A stretch of 64,000 nucleotides of DNA, taken from the NCBI GenBank assembly GCA_963966185.1, contig CAWZYM010000271.1:60001-124000 (forward strand), written 5' to 3'. The notes below the pieces were generated by a model. The model made no database searches. It was given only the letters and a program-made list of their open reading frames with translations, and had not been told where the DNA came from. The DNA comes from Rhabditoides inermis. Its lineage: Eukaryota > Nematoda > Chromadorea > Rhabditida > Rhabditidae. A program made the translations under genes and the position numbers. Shown piece by piece: positions 1-10,665 of this stretch (position 1 is its first letter; every line of letters starts with the position of its first letter).

Positions 1-332
1 AGAGAGAAAGAGAGGGGAAAAGTCGTCATGCGAATAATCAATATATACACGCTCACTGTTTTTAGTTGCGATACTACATAAATCATCTTGAAAAGTGTAA
101 AAAATATAAGTTTTTGTATTGTTTTTCTTAATTCATTTTCGATTCCATTCCCTTTAATTTTTTGTGTGATAATTTCGCAAAAAAAATGTTTAGATGCAAT
201 ACCATGTGTAATTCACTAGGAATTTTTGGGTTGCCTAAGAATTCGAAGATACGGTAGTGTCTTGAAAACGATCATCGCTAATCACCAAATCGATTATCAA
301 TCGATTGATGATCGATGAATCATCGAAAATTT

Positions 333-334
<2 letters not shown>

Positions 335-397
<63 letters not shown>

Positions 398-432
398 GAG
401 AGAGAGAAGTATAGATAGAGAGAGAGAGAGAA

Positions 433-470
<38 letters not shown>
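335..470. repeat. GA microsatellite in an intron of the Helitron-like gene
   Basis: Nearly pure (GA)n with a few GAAA and GATA interruptions. It lies directly after the GTGAGT donor of the exon ending at 479, so on the sense strand the intron opens with a CT tract. Similar tracts occur in other introns of this gene. Confidence 0.95.
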
Positions 471-473
<3 letters not shown>

Positions 474-478
474 CTCAC

Positions 479-1842
479 TGAATGTGGAATGTGTGTCATC
501 GTAGTGATCGTCCATGCCCATGTCAATCGGCGGCTCTCCTTCGTCATGAGTGATGTCTTCCTCTGAACATTTGCATATGATTTGATGGAATGATGCACAT
601 TGTGTCTACCGTCTTCTCCCTCCTGTTCAATTTCCTCTCCGTCTCCCTCCTCTACTTGCACATCCACGCGGTGTTCACCCGGCAGTCGCACTCCCTCAAT
701 GTAGTCAGCTGGAAAATGTAAATTTATGATATTGAAACAATAACATCGGTTGTAAACATGCGTCGAACAAGTGACAGTGATGACTCACTCTGTTTCACTC
801 CCAGCCTCTTGTCGGACAGTGGAGCGAGTAGTGGCATGAGATCTTTGGAGTGAGGCTTGTATCCGAGCTCTCCGAGCAGGTGGATGAGCACGTAACAGAG
901 CGGGTCCATCAAGGGACTGAAATGTATACATCAAATACCTATTGATCGGGATGATGCAGTACATACTACTGAAATAAGTGAATTAATGAGTAACATGACA
1001 AATTACGTAGTTTCACCTGTAGTACGGTAGCAGTCTTTTTTTTCCGGAATGAATGTACTCGACGAGAAGAGGCCAGGGATCGAGCGGGCGGCCGTCAGCG
1101 GTCTTCTCACTGAGTAGAACGGTCTGTCCTTCGCGCACACGTCCATACGTCTTCTGGATAGGAATATTTCTCTCCTCCTCTCTCCGCTCTCTCTCTCCCT
1201 CTCTCTCTCCCTTCTCTCTAAATCTCCCTATCTTTCGTGATGTCTCTCGCACCTTATGTCCCTCTGCTCGTTCCTCGAGTGTCGACTTGTCCGTGTGAAT
1301 GATGGCGAACCTCTTCTTGAGTTGTTTCCTGTCTACTCCCACCGTCTCTTCTCCGGCCTTCTTGTACTGCTGCACCAGGCGATTGTACTTGAGAAGCTCG
1401 GCCATCAGCACGTCCATAACCTGTGTACACATTTTATGCACGAAGAGAAAAGGAGAGATCCAAGAGAGAAGGAGAATACGTACCGGATTGAGATTGAGTT
1501 GTGTGAGATGGGCAGGAAGCTTGTCGGAATCTGCGATGAACCTTTCGAGAATCTCGGAGTATGTGATGTTCGGGTATATGCCGTTAAGACCATACAGCTG
1601 GCCGAATCGGTGAGGCGCCTTCTCAGACATGGGTAGAACGGAGGATGTAGAGTGGGACGGGACGCCGTGTGTCTGAATTATGGTTTGTATAAACTGCAGA
1701 GAGGAGAGAGAGAGAAAGAGAGAGAGAGAAAGAGAGAAAGAGAGAGAGCGAGAGAGAGAGAGAGAGAGAAATGGGGAGAGAGAGAGATAGAGCGATAGAG
1801 AGGGAGAGAGAGAGAGAGAAAGAGAGAGGGGAGAGAGGGAGA

Positions 1843-1890
<48 letters not shown>

Positions 1891-3552
1891 AACAAAAAGA
1901 GAGAGGCTTAGAGGGCGTAGTAGGTGAGAATGAGAGAATGAGATATAGTGAGGTACAGTGAGAAGGGGAGAGGGATAGACAGGGGGAGAAATGGAGAGAG
2001 AGCGAAATGGAAGACTCACTTTGATTGCTGGTAGTCCGTGTTTGACGATCTCAGTAGTGTTGTTGATGGAGGCAGGAGAGAGAACAGTGTTGATCTCGAC
2101 TGCGTGCTCGTACGCAATTCTGCAAAATATGATGTGAAAGGATTGAAATGAAACATGGAATGTGCTATGATCATTTTCACTTACGGTGCTTGGAGTATCT
2201 CCCGAAACGAAGGCGGCTCCTCTTCCCAATCCGATGGTGCGTAGTTACCGTCCAAGCAGCATCGCACGAGTGGCGACTCACCGGTGAAATAAATTGCCTC
2301 GCAGTGGACACAGAGAGTATCCATATCGCCCACATCTATACAACGAGTTGGCGTGCCACGCGGGAAGTCATGAGCCAGAAATCCGGCTAAAAGTAAGAGT
2401 GTTTTGTGACACTGGTTAAATAGAACTGACGGTTGCGTGGCGCGTGTCGTGCTGCAGCTCTTTTTTCCAGTGCAGCTTCATGATGGTCGCGAGTTTCTTA
2501 ATTTTACATTAGGTGAATGGAATCCGTCCAGTGGAAAATCAGTCTAGTGGTTACCAATGTTCGCTTCACTCAGTGGGTAGAGGGTTCGGTTCTTCATCCC
2601 AGCTTTCTACCCTACCAAGAAGAAAATAGTAGCTGTTTGCTTTGAAGGTAATCGAAAGGGTTTGCAGCAAACGGGCGCATTATTCCAACAAAACCACGTG
2701 TGATTTTTGTTCAAAAAATTTAGCTGGGCGTCTTGTATGGCGTCATACAAGTGCTCTTTCATGTACCTTCTTTCATGGAAATACTCAAAAAATAAATAAA
2801 TCTCACCCTGCTTTTTGAGAAGAGTGTAATGAGCGTCCATGGAGTGTTTGCGTGTAGTGTGTTGAATATGTGTTTCTGAAAATATGTAGTAAACTCTGTA
2901 TAAAAAAAATTGATGATTAGTACCGTGGTGACGTTTGGCTGCTTGACGTTCACATGCTTTTCGCAATCTCTCTTCGCGATGTTCAGTTGATTCTGAAATG
3001 AAAGACTACAATGCAGTAATGTCTGTGGTCACTAACCATTTGCGAAGAACTCCTGTTTGCGCTCCCTCTCCTTCTGTTTAATCTCCGATCTTGTCAAATA
3101 AATCTCATCCTTCTTGAGAAGAGTGTAATGAGCGTCCATGGAATGTTTGCGTGTAGTGTGTTGAATATGTGTTTCTGAAAATATGTAGTAAATTCTGTAT
3201 GAAATACAATTGATGATTAGTACCGTGGTGACGTTTGGCTGCTTGACGTTCACATGCTTTTCGCAATCTCTCTTCGCGATGTTCAGTTGATTCTGCAATG
3301 AAAGACTACAATGCAGTAATGTCTGTGGTCACTAACCAATTGCGAAGAACTTCTGTTTGCGCTCCCTCTCCTTCTGTTTAATCTCCGATTTCGTCATCCT
3401 GGAAATGGGAATAATTCACAAAATTTTGAATGTAAATGTGATATCACCTTGTCTTTCGGTGTTTCCTTCCACTCTTGCTGGCAGTAGACGTGGCAGTGCT
3501 GCTCTCCCTCACCGAGAGACCATCATCGTCATTCGTCTCACTCGAATCGGGA
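479..3552 (-). CDS. Helitron-like replication protein, N-terminal part (multi-exon, runs off the window)
   Basis: Minus-strand exons, 5' to 3': 3552-3448, 3398-3337, 3292-3224, 2386-2185, 2119-2020, 1693-1484, 1420-1253, 1153-1017, 916-789, 708-610, 562-479. Phases agree at every junction. The first exons are basic and charged and include ESTEHREERLRKACERQAAK, like the Arg-rich N-terminus of Helitron proteins. A cysteine module follows (MDTLCVHCEAIYF, then RCC), the place of the C..CG/CC motif in Helitron proteins. Next come RFGQLYGLNGIYP, matching the 'P.faQLYiyD' position, and a helical NRLVQQYKKAGEE stretch. The segment GRPLDPWPLLVEYIHSG plus SPLMDPLCYVLIHLLGELGY corresponds to 'YDPLqYPLLFP.Ge.Gw'. 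An acidic stretch ends the visible part. The HUH nuclease and helicase domains should lie left of position 479 and are not in the window. The family call rests on motif order, not on a search. Over 11 small introns are unusual for a transposon; a domesticated copy is possible. Confidence 0.68.
1696..1898. repeat. GA-rich microsatellite in an intron of the Helitron-like gene
   Basis: About 200 bp of GA repeat with GAAA and GGGA interruptions between the exons 2119-2020 and 1693-1484. It translates in several frames as Ser/Leu or Arg/Glu repeats, which are artefacts. Confidence 0.95.
2500..2760. repeat. tRNA-like repeat remnant in an intron
   Basis: Contains GTCTAGTGGTTA (box A-like) followed after about 50 bases by GAGGGTTCGGTTCTTCATCCC, a degenerate box B. 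It lies in the intron between exons 3292-3224 and 2386-2185. Probably an old tRNA-derived short element; boundaries are not visible. Confidence 0.35.
2795..3393. repeat. Two-copy tandem duplication, unit about 299 bp, inside the transposon gene
   Basis: The stretch 2795-3094 is repeated at 3094-3393 with only scattered differences; for example AGAGTGTAATGAGCGTCCAT starts at 2821 and again at 3120. Each copy carries one charged exon (3292-3224, and its twin near 2992-2924) and most of the exon 3398-3337. The exon twin at about 3090-3048 has lost a convincing acceptor, so splicing may skip one copy. High identity suggests a recent event. Confidence 0.9.
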
Positions 3553-3593
3553 CTAAAAGAATGTGTGAATGAGGGGTGTACACGGAAATTTAC

Positions 3594-4884
3594 CTGTCGA
3601 CGATCATAGGAGATGGCGTTCTCTCCCTGTGTGGCTGCGGCCTTGCGATGGCCATCTCTGCTCTGGCGACAGCCGGTGCTGCCCTCTCCTCCCTCTCTGC
3701 AGGCGGATCACTGCAAAGTGAATGATATGATAGAGAGATATGATGATAGAGAGAAATCAATTGTACCTGTGTTCGATTTCGTAATGATGCTGTCCCTCGT
3801 ATATCTCGGCGTACTGAATGGCAGGACGGGGCTCGTTCCGAGGTCTGAACATTAAGTGTGAAGAAAAGAAAAACATCGTAATGTAGTGTGTTCACCTTCC
3901 GAGTTGTACAGTTTGATAGTAGTTCCAGTCTTCTTGGCGGTTAATCGCTTTCACAATCACTTCGCGAATAGCTTTGAAATCCCACGAGAATCTGAAAAAA
4001 ACTTGTTTTTGAATTGAAACACCAATAACAATAAAACAAATTTTGACAGCGCAATTGAAACTTAACAATTCAGACAGCATATTCACGGTACGCTTGTTTA
4101 CTCGCCGAATATTTTCCAGGCATCGTTTGATCGCTTGGCGCGCTTGGCGGTCTGATTTGAAGAAAATGAGGGTTCGCAGGTGAAATGAAGCACCTTTTAG
4201 AGCTCACGCAAGATGAAAGAACTGTATTAAAAAAGTGTACCTGGTAGGGTTTCCTCCGCGGAGAAGAGTGAGCATCGTGGCGAAAGCGCGGTAACCACAC
4301 GACCAGTTGTCCTGAATTAGAATTTATAGTATGATTTATATGAAATGTCTGTGTTACGTTTTGGCGAGGTAGATCAAAATGGACTGCAATTGGAACACGG
4401 CCTCCGGGATAGTATTGGGAGAAGAGATAGTGGATTTGCTTCCTCGCCCCTTTGCGAACCTAGAATCGTTTGAAAAGTGAATGGTAAATGACAATAATAA
4501 TGAACGCACCCAATGTTGAATCGGAAGATTAAGGTCGCTGAGAAGCGGGTCGTATACATGAACGTTGTTCTCGACGCAGTCATACCTGGGAATATGTGAT
4601 GCGTGTTAAAAACAAATACTAAATAGCTCACTTGATGAGTATGAAGTGACTGTTATCTAAGACATGAAGGATCTGGAAGAAATTGACGTTGTTTCCGATG
4701 GCAGGCGGATTGTGCATGTCGGCGGGGAACTGAAATTTAAGAATACACAAAGAAAGTTGTTGCATTCACTGACTTGAATAATGTCCAACCAGTAGAATCC
4801 ATCAGCACGGTGACGGACGAGGGAGTAGACGTGAAAGCCGGCGTCACTGACTTGGTTGGACAAGAGCTGGTGTTCAGTACGGGG
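3594..4884 (-). CDS. Ulp1/C48-like cysteine protease module upstream of the Helitron module
   Basis: Exons on the minus strand: 4884-4774, 4729-4632, 4585-4510, 4459-4358, 4311-4241, 4151-4102, 3991-3896, 3844-3767, 3710-3594. The order of motifs matches Ulp1/SENP-type peptidases: a hydrophobic strand with a candidate catalytic His (LDNSHFILIK), then VYDPLLSDLNLP with a candidate Asp, then a Gln in FDLPRQN, then DNWSCGYRAFATML with the candidate catalytic Cys. The last two exons are charged linker and run in phase into the Helitron exon at 3552, so both modules probably sit on one transcript. Oddity: the exon ending at 4241 finishes in phase 2, while the sensible reading of 4151-4102 (TAKRAKRSNDAWKIFGE) needs phase 0. 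Either a one-base indel has broken the frame or the splice is not as I drew it. Such a protease would act on ubiquitin-like conjugates or a polyprotein; the substrate is unknown. Confidence 0.6.
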
Positions 4885-5170
4885 CTACAAAAACATTGCA
4901 AAAGAGAGTATGGGTTTTATGCAGGGTTGGTGCAGTAGTTAATCACTCATTGAGACCCCTGCCACCGGTGACGGCACGATTTTCGACAACGCTCTTGCAT
5001 AACTGGTCACTTTTGTGCGTGCTATCAGATAACTCATTTTCCATCCTAGAGTGTTTAGCAAGGGAAGTTTCTCCGTTATGCCACACAAACTTCACTTGCA
5101 TATTTGGTCAAGAATGGCAATGTGATGGTACTTGGGCGAGAAAGAACAGTGCGGAGATGTTAGCAAAAAC

Positions 5171-5267
5171 CTCTACCCGTAGCAGGATCCGAACCTGTGA
5201 GCAACGGATGGGCGCGAGACAGCGCCTTAGACCAATACATCAGCGACAGCGGGAGAGAGAGAGAGAA

Positions 5268-5325
<58 letters not shown>
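5171..5325 (-). repeat. tRNA-derived short element with adjoining GA tract
   Basis: On the minus strand 5234-5171 reads TGGTCTAAGGCGCTGTCTCG (box A, Leu-tRNA-like) and then ACAGGTTCGGATCCTGC (a good box B). A (GA)n tract follows on the plus strand at 5250-5325. The arms do not fold as a clean functional tRNA as far as I can tell, so I call a tRNA-derived repeat or pseudogene. Confidence 0.6.
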
Positions 5326-5328
<3 letters not shown>

Positions 5329-5792
5329 GCTATAGGAAAATATGCTCAGGAGGATGAAAGATGGTGTAGAGTGGTTGAGCATTTAGGACGAATACGTTTT
5401 GCATTGATATCGATCGATTGGAAGTGAAACCTACATATGATTACAAGATGTGACTGCTGATCACTGCACAAAACAGAAAAAGAGGCTGCAGAGACCTGTA
5501 TCATCTAACACAGACAATGTACAAGTTACTACATACACGCATGCGCTCTCATTTCCACTCCGAAAAGTGTGAATCTCTCTAACCGGCGGTTTTTCGGGGA
5601 GTTCGGGGCGGCATCCCTCGATGCGGGAAAGGGAGGATAAACTGCGCGTTTTTAAAAGTTTTCATAAATTTGTATTTTTCCACTCTCTTTTTCATGCACG
5701 CCTCCACCGTTAGTCACGCTAACATTGTGTGTCGTAATAAGGCTGATAAACAACAGCAACAGCAACAACAATAAAAACGTGATGTATCGCAC

Positions 5793-6008
5793 CTGTTCAT
5801 TCTCCTCATCGTCGTGCAGGTAGTAGACGGGTCGAGTTCTAGTGGCCGGACGTCGCACCATCCCTCTTCCCGTTCTCCCACGTCCTCTCGCGGAAGGAGC
5901 GCCACGTCGAAGAGGGCTAAATGAGGGCAGTTAATAGTTATAAGAGTTATAAGACTACTCACGGCTGCGGAGAGTCGCTGTCCGAGTCGGAGAACGAAAG
6001 AATGTTTC
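5793..6008 (-). CDS. Probable upstream exons of the same transposon-type gene (Ser/Arg/Gly-rich)
   Basis: Two in-phase minus-strand exons, 6008-5963 (ILSFSDSDSDSPQP) and 5916-5793 (Gly/Arg-rich, then TRTRPVYYLHDDEENEQ), have canonical GTGAGT and GTGCGA donors and TTTGTAG/TTTTAG acceptors. The second ends in phase 0, which matches the phase-0 start of the protease exon at 4884. A further open stretch at about 6245-6074 (RYFRRNLSHTHASGV) with a GTCAGT donor also fits in phase 1 and may be the preceding exon. No domain is recognised; the low complexity suggests a disordered N-terminus. The link across the 0.9-kb intron, which holds a tRNA-like repeat and a GA tract, is inferred. Confidence 0.4.
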
Positions 6009-6467
6009 CTACAAAAGAAAGTTTGAGAAAGTTTTTTTCATTGTTGATGATGAGAAATAACTGACTGGGCATGATGGTAAAAGAGCTGTTGTTGATGGTT
6101 GGATGAAGGGTTGATAGTGTGTCGATGAATGGTAGTGAATTGTTCGAATATCGAGCATTGTGGAAAGAGGCGGTTACGCCGCTGGCATGTGTATGGGAGA
6201 GATTACGGCGGAAGTACCTCAGGTACTTGCCAGGGGTGCTGCTGGTAGATCTGTAATTAATATGTAAAACTGATCGTTGAGATTTGAATTTTGCATCGGT
6301 ATGGAAATCATATAAATTGATAGACGATATTAGAATGTTTAAAAACAAAACGGACTGTACTGGCCCTTAAAACGGTCCAATTTGTGGATCACATTGATTT
6401 TGGAAACGGAACGAAAAGTGTACTGATCATAAATCGATTATCGATCAAATCAAGTTTTCAAATCACG

Positions 6468-6583
6468 ATTATCGATCAAATCTCGATGTTTTACATGAAG
6501 AAAAGGATGGAACAGTGATTTGATAAGTATAAATGATCGTTTGATAATTTGTGGAGAGCATTTGTGGAGAGCGAGAGAGAGAG

Positions 6584-6638
<55 letters not shown>

Positions 6639-6851
6639 AAGAGGGAGCGAGAGAGGGAGAGAGAGAGAGCGAGAGAAAGAGAAAGAGAGAGAGAGAGAAA
6701 GAGAGAGAGAGAGGGAGCGAAAAAGAGAAAGCGAGAGAGCGAGAGAGAGATTATCGATCAAATCTCGATGTTTTACATGAAGAAAAGGATGGAACAGTGA
6801 TTTGATAAGTATAAATGATCGTTTGATAATTTGTGGAGAGCATTTGTGGAG

Positions 6852-6910
<59 letters not shown>

Positions 6911-6930
6911 TAGAGCGAGAGAGAGTGCCG
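6468..6930. repeat. Direct duplication (period about 282 bp) containing GA microsatellites
   Basis: ATCGATCAAATCTCGATGTT and the following ~90 bases up to GTGGAGAGCATTTGTGGAGA occur at 6471 and again at about 6753. Each copy is followed by a GA-rich tract (6572-6750 and 6855-6925). The unit is therefore unique sequence plus microsatellite, duplicated together. No coding potential beyond low-complexity Ser/Leu repeats. Confidence 0.85.
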
Positions 6931-6959
6931 ATCGGAAGTGAGAGGAGAATTTTGTAGAA

Positions 6960-8460
6960 GTAGTACTGTACTTTAATATTCCACTTGTTAGTATAGTGTA
7001 TTTTAATCCCTAACTTGATTCGTGAAAAAAGATATGTAGCTCTTGTTGCAGTATGATGAACCATGAGCTGTGAATTTATGAAATTACCGTGTTTGATGTG
7101 AAGTAATTGATTCGATGAGGAACACATGAGTAAATTATTAAACATTTGAAAAAGAATGGTATGAATTGACACTTCAGAATTATAGTTCGTTCATTAAATT
7201 CTACGTTATTATATTGATATAATCGATATTTATATAAAAGGACACAATTTGGATTAAATATGCATATTAATAGTTCGGTGAAAAATATTGTTTGAAAAGT
7301 GGTAGAATGCTTAGTAGCTAGAAGTTATAAGTTCATAGTATGAGCCTTGTACATGAAAAGAGGAAGTGAAGTTATGATGAAAAAGGGGGGGAATTTTTGG
7401 GTTTCGATATATGTAAATATGGAAATGAGCTAGAAAAAAGGAAACCGTACTTAAAAGAACTGAAACTGTAAAACTGTAAATAACTTACGGAGTACTAACT
7501 ACAGTTATAAAAAGAATCAGATTTGATTTTTTTGAAACTAAGTTTACATGAAATTCAAAATGTTTTAAATGTCATAACTCATTTTCTAAAGTAGTGGTGT
7601 GAACGGTTCTTTGTGTTTTCAACTTACGACTATGTAAGTAGTACGTAAACAAAATTTGAGTTAAATCGATAAGGATTTTGCATTTTGCATTTCACGTGAT
7701 TGAACCTGTCAGCAGCAATTCAAAAAATCATATAAAATTTGAGAATAGTTTTTGTGAACTGAAATTTGAAACCTGTGATTTTGTTGTTTAGTAGTAACAA
7801 AACTTACAAAATGAACCGGATGTGGCAGTGTTTGTACTAAGTTTATATAAAACGACATAAAAATTCAAATATGTTTAAATGAATTGAAACTGTAAAATTG
7901 TAAATAACTTACTAAGTACTAATCACAGTTTTGATTTGAATGAGATCTAACAATTTTGAAACTAAGTTTACATAGAACTGGAAATCCTATATGAACCCAT
8001 ATAAGGAGTTGATGAAAATTAGATTTGATGTATATGGTATAATGCTTAGTAGCTGTGTATTTCAGGTTTATAGTATAAGCACTGTACTTCAAAAGAGAGA
8101 CTGAGCATATGAGAAAAAGTGCGACAATTTTTCGTTTTCCATATTTGGAAATATGCAAATGAGCTGAAACTAAAACCGTACCGTCTCATGAGCAAGTGAT
8201 GTGTTATCATACTGAAAAGAAAGGGCAAGTTTGGGGTTGAAAAGAGATATTTGCCCGGAAAAACATAAACCATAGCAAATTATACCAAAAAAATTTTTTT
8301 CCCATATATGGAAATATGCAAATGAGCTGAAACTGAAACTGTACCGTCTCATGAGCAAGTGATGTATTATCATGCTAAATGGGGAGAGCAAGTTTAGGGT
8401 TGAAAAGAGATAAGTGCCCGGAAAAACATAAACCATAGCAAATTTTATAGGTGGTAGAGT
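6960..8460. other. Non-coding, AT-rich repetitive sequence
   Basis: No gene seen. Diverged internal repeats are present: GCAAATGAGCTGAAACT occurs near 8155 and 8315, and a block with CATGAGCAAGTGATGT, GAAAAGAGATA and CCGGAAAAACATAAACCATA occurs at about 8185-8285 and 8345-8440. The phrase CCATAGCAAATT here matches sequence that precedes the hairpin cassettes at 8465, 10382 and 14243. Confidence 0.6.
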
Positions 8461-8464
8461 GGAG

Positions 8465-8570
8465 ACTAGCGGGCCGGAGGCTCGCTTCGCTCGCCTCCGG
8501 CCCGCTAGTGGCGGCGGCTTCGCCGCCGCACTGCGCTTCGAGGCTCGCGCGCCTTCGGCGCGCTCGCCTC
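8465..8570. repeat. GC-rich triple-hairpin cassette
   Basis: Three adjoining inverted repeats: 8465-8509 (17-bp stem starting ACTAGCGGGCCGGAGGC, 11-base loop), 8510-8527 (GGCGGCGGCTTCGCCGCC) and 8540-8570 (core GCGCGCCTTCGGCGCGC, a C-TTCG-G loop). It follows CCATAGCAAATTTTATAGG at 8432-8450. A closely similar cassette lies at 14243-14343. Extreme GC content against AT-rich surroundings. May be a transposon terminus. Confidence 0.85.
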
Positions 8571-8639
8571 TCCGCGTCAAATCATCAACACTTCAAATCT
8601 GAACTCTACTATGGCTCAAGTACACATCAAAGATCGAAA

Positions 8640-10370
8640 TCTCAAGTTTTATAGTTGTTTACTTGTTTACATGACTTGTAAACACTATACCTTAACTCTC
8701 CTTAAGGTTTAGTATCGATTAGTTATCAAAATCAGGAGATTCGGAGTTGTTTACTTTTTTGTTTACTTGTTTACCTAAGTTGTTTACCTTAAAAAAAATA
8801 TAATTATTAACTTGTTACCTGTACCAAGTATGAACCTTCTACTTCAAAAAATAACAAAGTTATAAATTTTATAACATTTCTGAGTATTAAAAAGGCGGAA
8901 TTGAAAAATTAATTAAAATTCAAACATTAATTACAGATCTGAAATAATTTATGAACAAAGGTATTACGGTAGTGATAATTAAATAGGAAAATCCAGGTGT
9001 CAACTCTCATCTAGACGAAAGTTACAGGGTCTTAAAAGTGAAATTTTAAGTTTATGCTAATTTATCTCAGGTGACAGATGAGAGGCGACAGGTGAGACGG
9101 TACCTGGCAGGTACTCAGGACCTAAGGTGTCATTGGTGAAAGGAATGAGAGAATTAAAAATAGTTTTTCTAAGAAGTTGAAACTTGGATCTACTGTATTT
9201 TACGTTTTGCATCTTGCCTGATTGATCCTGTCAGCGGTCAATATGCTCAACTGCAAAAATGAGCCACATTTTGTTGAAAATCAAGGTTTTTTGAAAAAGT
9301 GAAATCCTTCCACAGTGAAGCGAAAAATCTGAATCTTTGTCAGTAAATATTAGTTTTTGAGTTATGAATTACTGTGCCAAATCCAGGTCTCAACTCTTAG
9401 ATAGTAAGGGATTGTAGTTGATCTAGTGAATCATGAAATATGATTTTTATTTTCAGTAATAGAGTTGAGCATACGTGTTTGTGTTGATTGTGTCCTAGAG
9501 AGTGATTTACCATAAAAATTTAAAAAAATAATATTGAAAACGAAAGAAGTTATGATCAAAAATGTAAAATTTCTACGAAAATTTGAATATTCATATTTTG
9601 AAAACGGAATGAGTATTTCATTTGAAATTGATATGGTGTGAACGGCCGAGTGTCTTCTATCATCAACTGGAGTTTGAAATTTTAGTCTTCAAAACTAACA
9701 AAGATATTCAAGGTTTTTGCGTTTTGCATCTTACGTGATTGATCCTGTCAGAAAATGAAAAATGCTGTAAAACTTTTTTGAACTGGTATTTTGAAATGAA
9801 ACTGTAAAACTGTAAATAGCATGCATGGTTCATGTTACTGTGCGAGTTTCATGACAAAATATGAAGTTTAAAGGTAGGTTTACATAGAAGTGGACCGAGT
9901 TGTTAGTGAACCCATTTAAGGAAATGAGATAGGAACCTATGTTAATGTGTGTCTGTTAAAAGTGATTAGTTGATCTTAAGTTTGTAGTTTGAGTGTGAAA
10001 TGTCTATTCAGTCTTGAGTTATGTCCCGCTGAAATTTTGAAAATTATATATAAACTCATATAAGGAGTTATCGGAATGAGTCCTAGTGACGTGTGTCAAG
10101 TCAATATAGTGTGTTGAGTCTAAGTTTACAGTATTAGATTCACATCTTGAAACATGGACTGAGCATATGGGTAAAAAGTTTTTCAGGCTATGTCAAGTTC
10201 TTAGTAAAGTCATACGGTAAGTAGAGCAATGATTGTGAAAATGAAACGATTGCATGCGGTCACCATAAGAGTGTTAAGTTTAGAGTATAAGCTGTGTAGG
10301 TGTAATAGTCGCTGAGCTAGATGCTGTGAAAAACAGACACACAACGACCATAGCAAATTTTATATAGCCC
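8640..10370. other. Non-coding repetitive DNA with TGTTTAC motifs and diverged repeats
   Basis: GTTTACTTGTTTAC-type motifs lie at 8650-8800. Related phrases such as GTTTTGCATCTTACGTGATT followed by GATCCTGTCAG recur at about 7678, 9208 and 9722. CATATAAGGAGTTAT recurs near 7998, 10067, 14070 and 15070. These look like several decayed copies of one family. No open reading frame worth calling. Confidence 0.55.
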
Positions 10371-10381
10371 CAGCCGGGGCG

Positions 10382-10610
10382 ACTAGCGCTCCGGCGCGCT
10401 GTCGCGCGCCTCCGCACTAGGCATACAAGATACAAAAATAGACAAAATAGAAAAATAGTTGTTTTTTTGCGTAGAAACATGTATTTCTTTCAAGTTCTGT
10501 CTGTTTCAACTATCTCTCACCTACTTTTTTCTTCTGTTTTCTTTCTAGTTTTCTCTTTTTTCAACTCATTACTTCCTCTTCCTCCATATCTCTCTTCTAC
10601 CTCTTTCCCC

Positions 10611-10665
<55 letters not shown>

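Noticed and set aside
297..691. Long Ser/Leu and Arg/Glu open frames over GA/CT tracts (also at 1678-2229, 6450-7172, 30726-31079, 31754-32021, 40567-40887, 46088-46645, 47062-47489, 62250-62583)
   Set aside because: They are translations of dinucleotide microsatellites inside introns or intergenic repeats, with no domain or splice support.
2640..2966. 119-codon minus-strand frame with repeated RKHSMDAHYTLLKK
   Set aside because: It reads through the tandem duplication and a tRNA-like repeat; only the short ESTEHREER exon inside it is supported.
5585..5641. Possible exon (FILPFPHRGMPPRTPRKTA) between the Ser/Arg-rich exons and the protease module
   Set aside because: Acceptor and donor exist, but its end phase leads to an immediate stop in the next exon.
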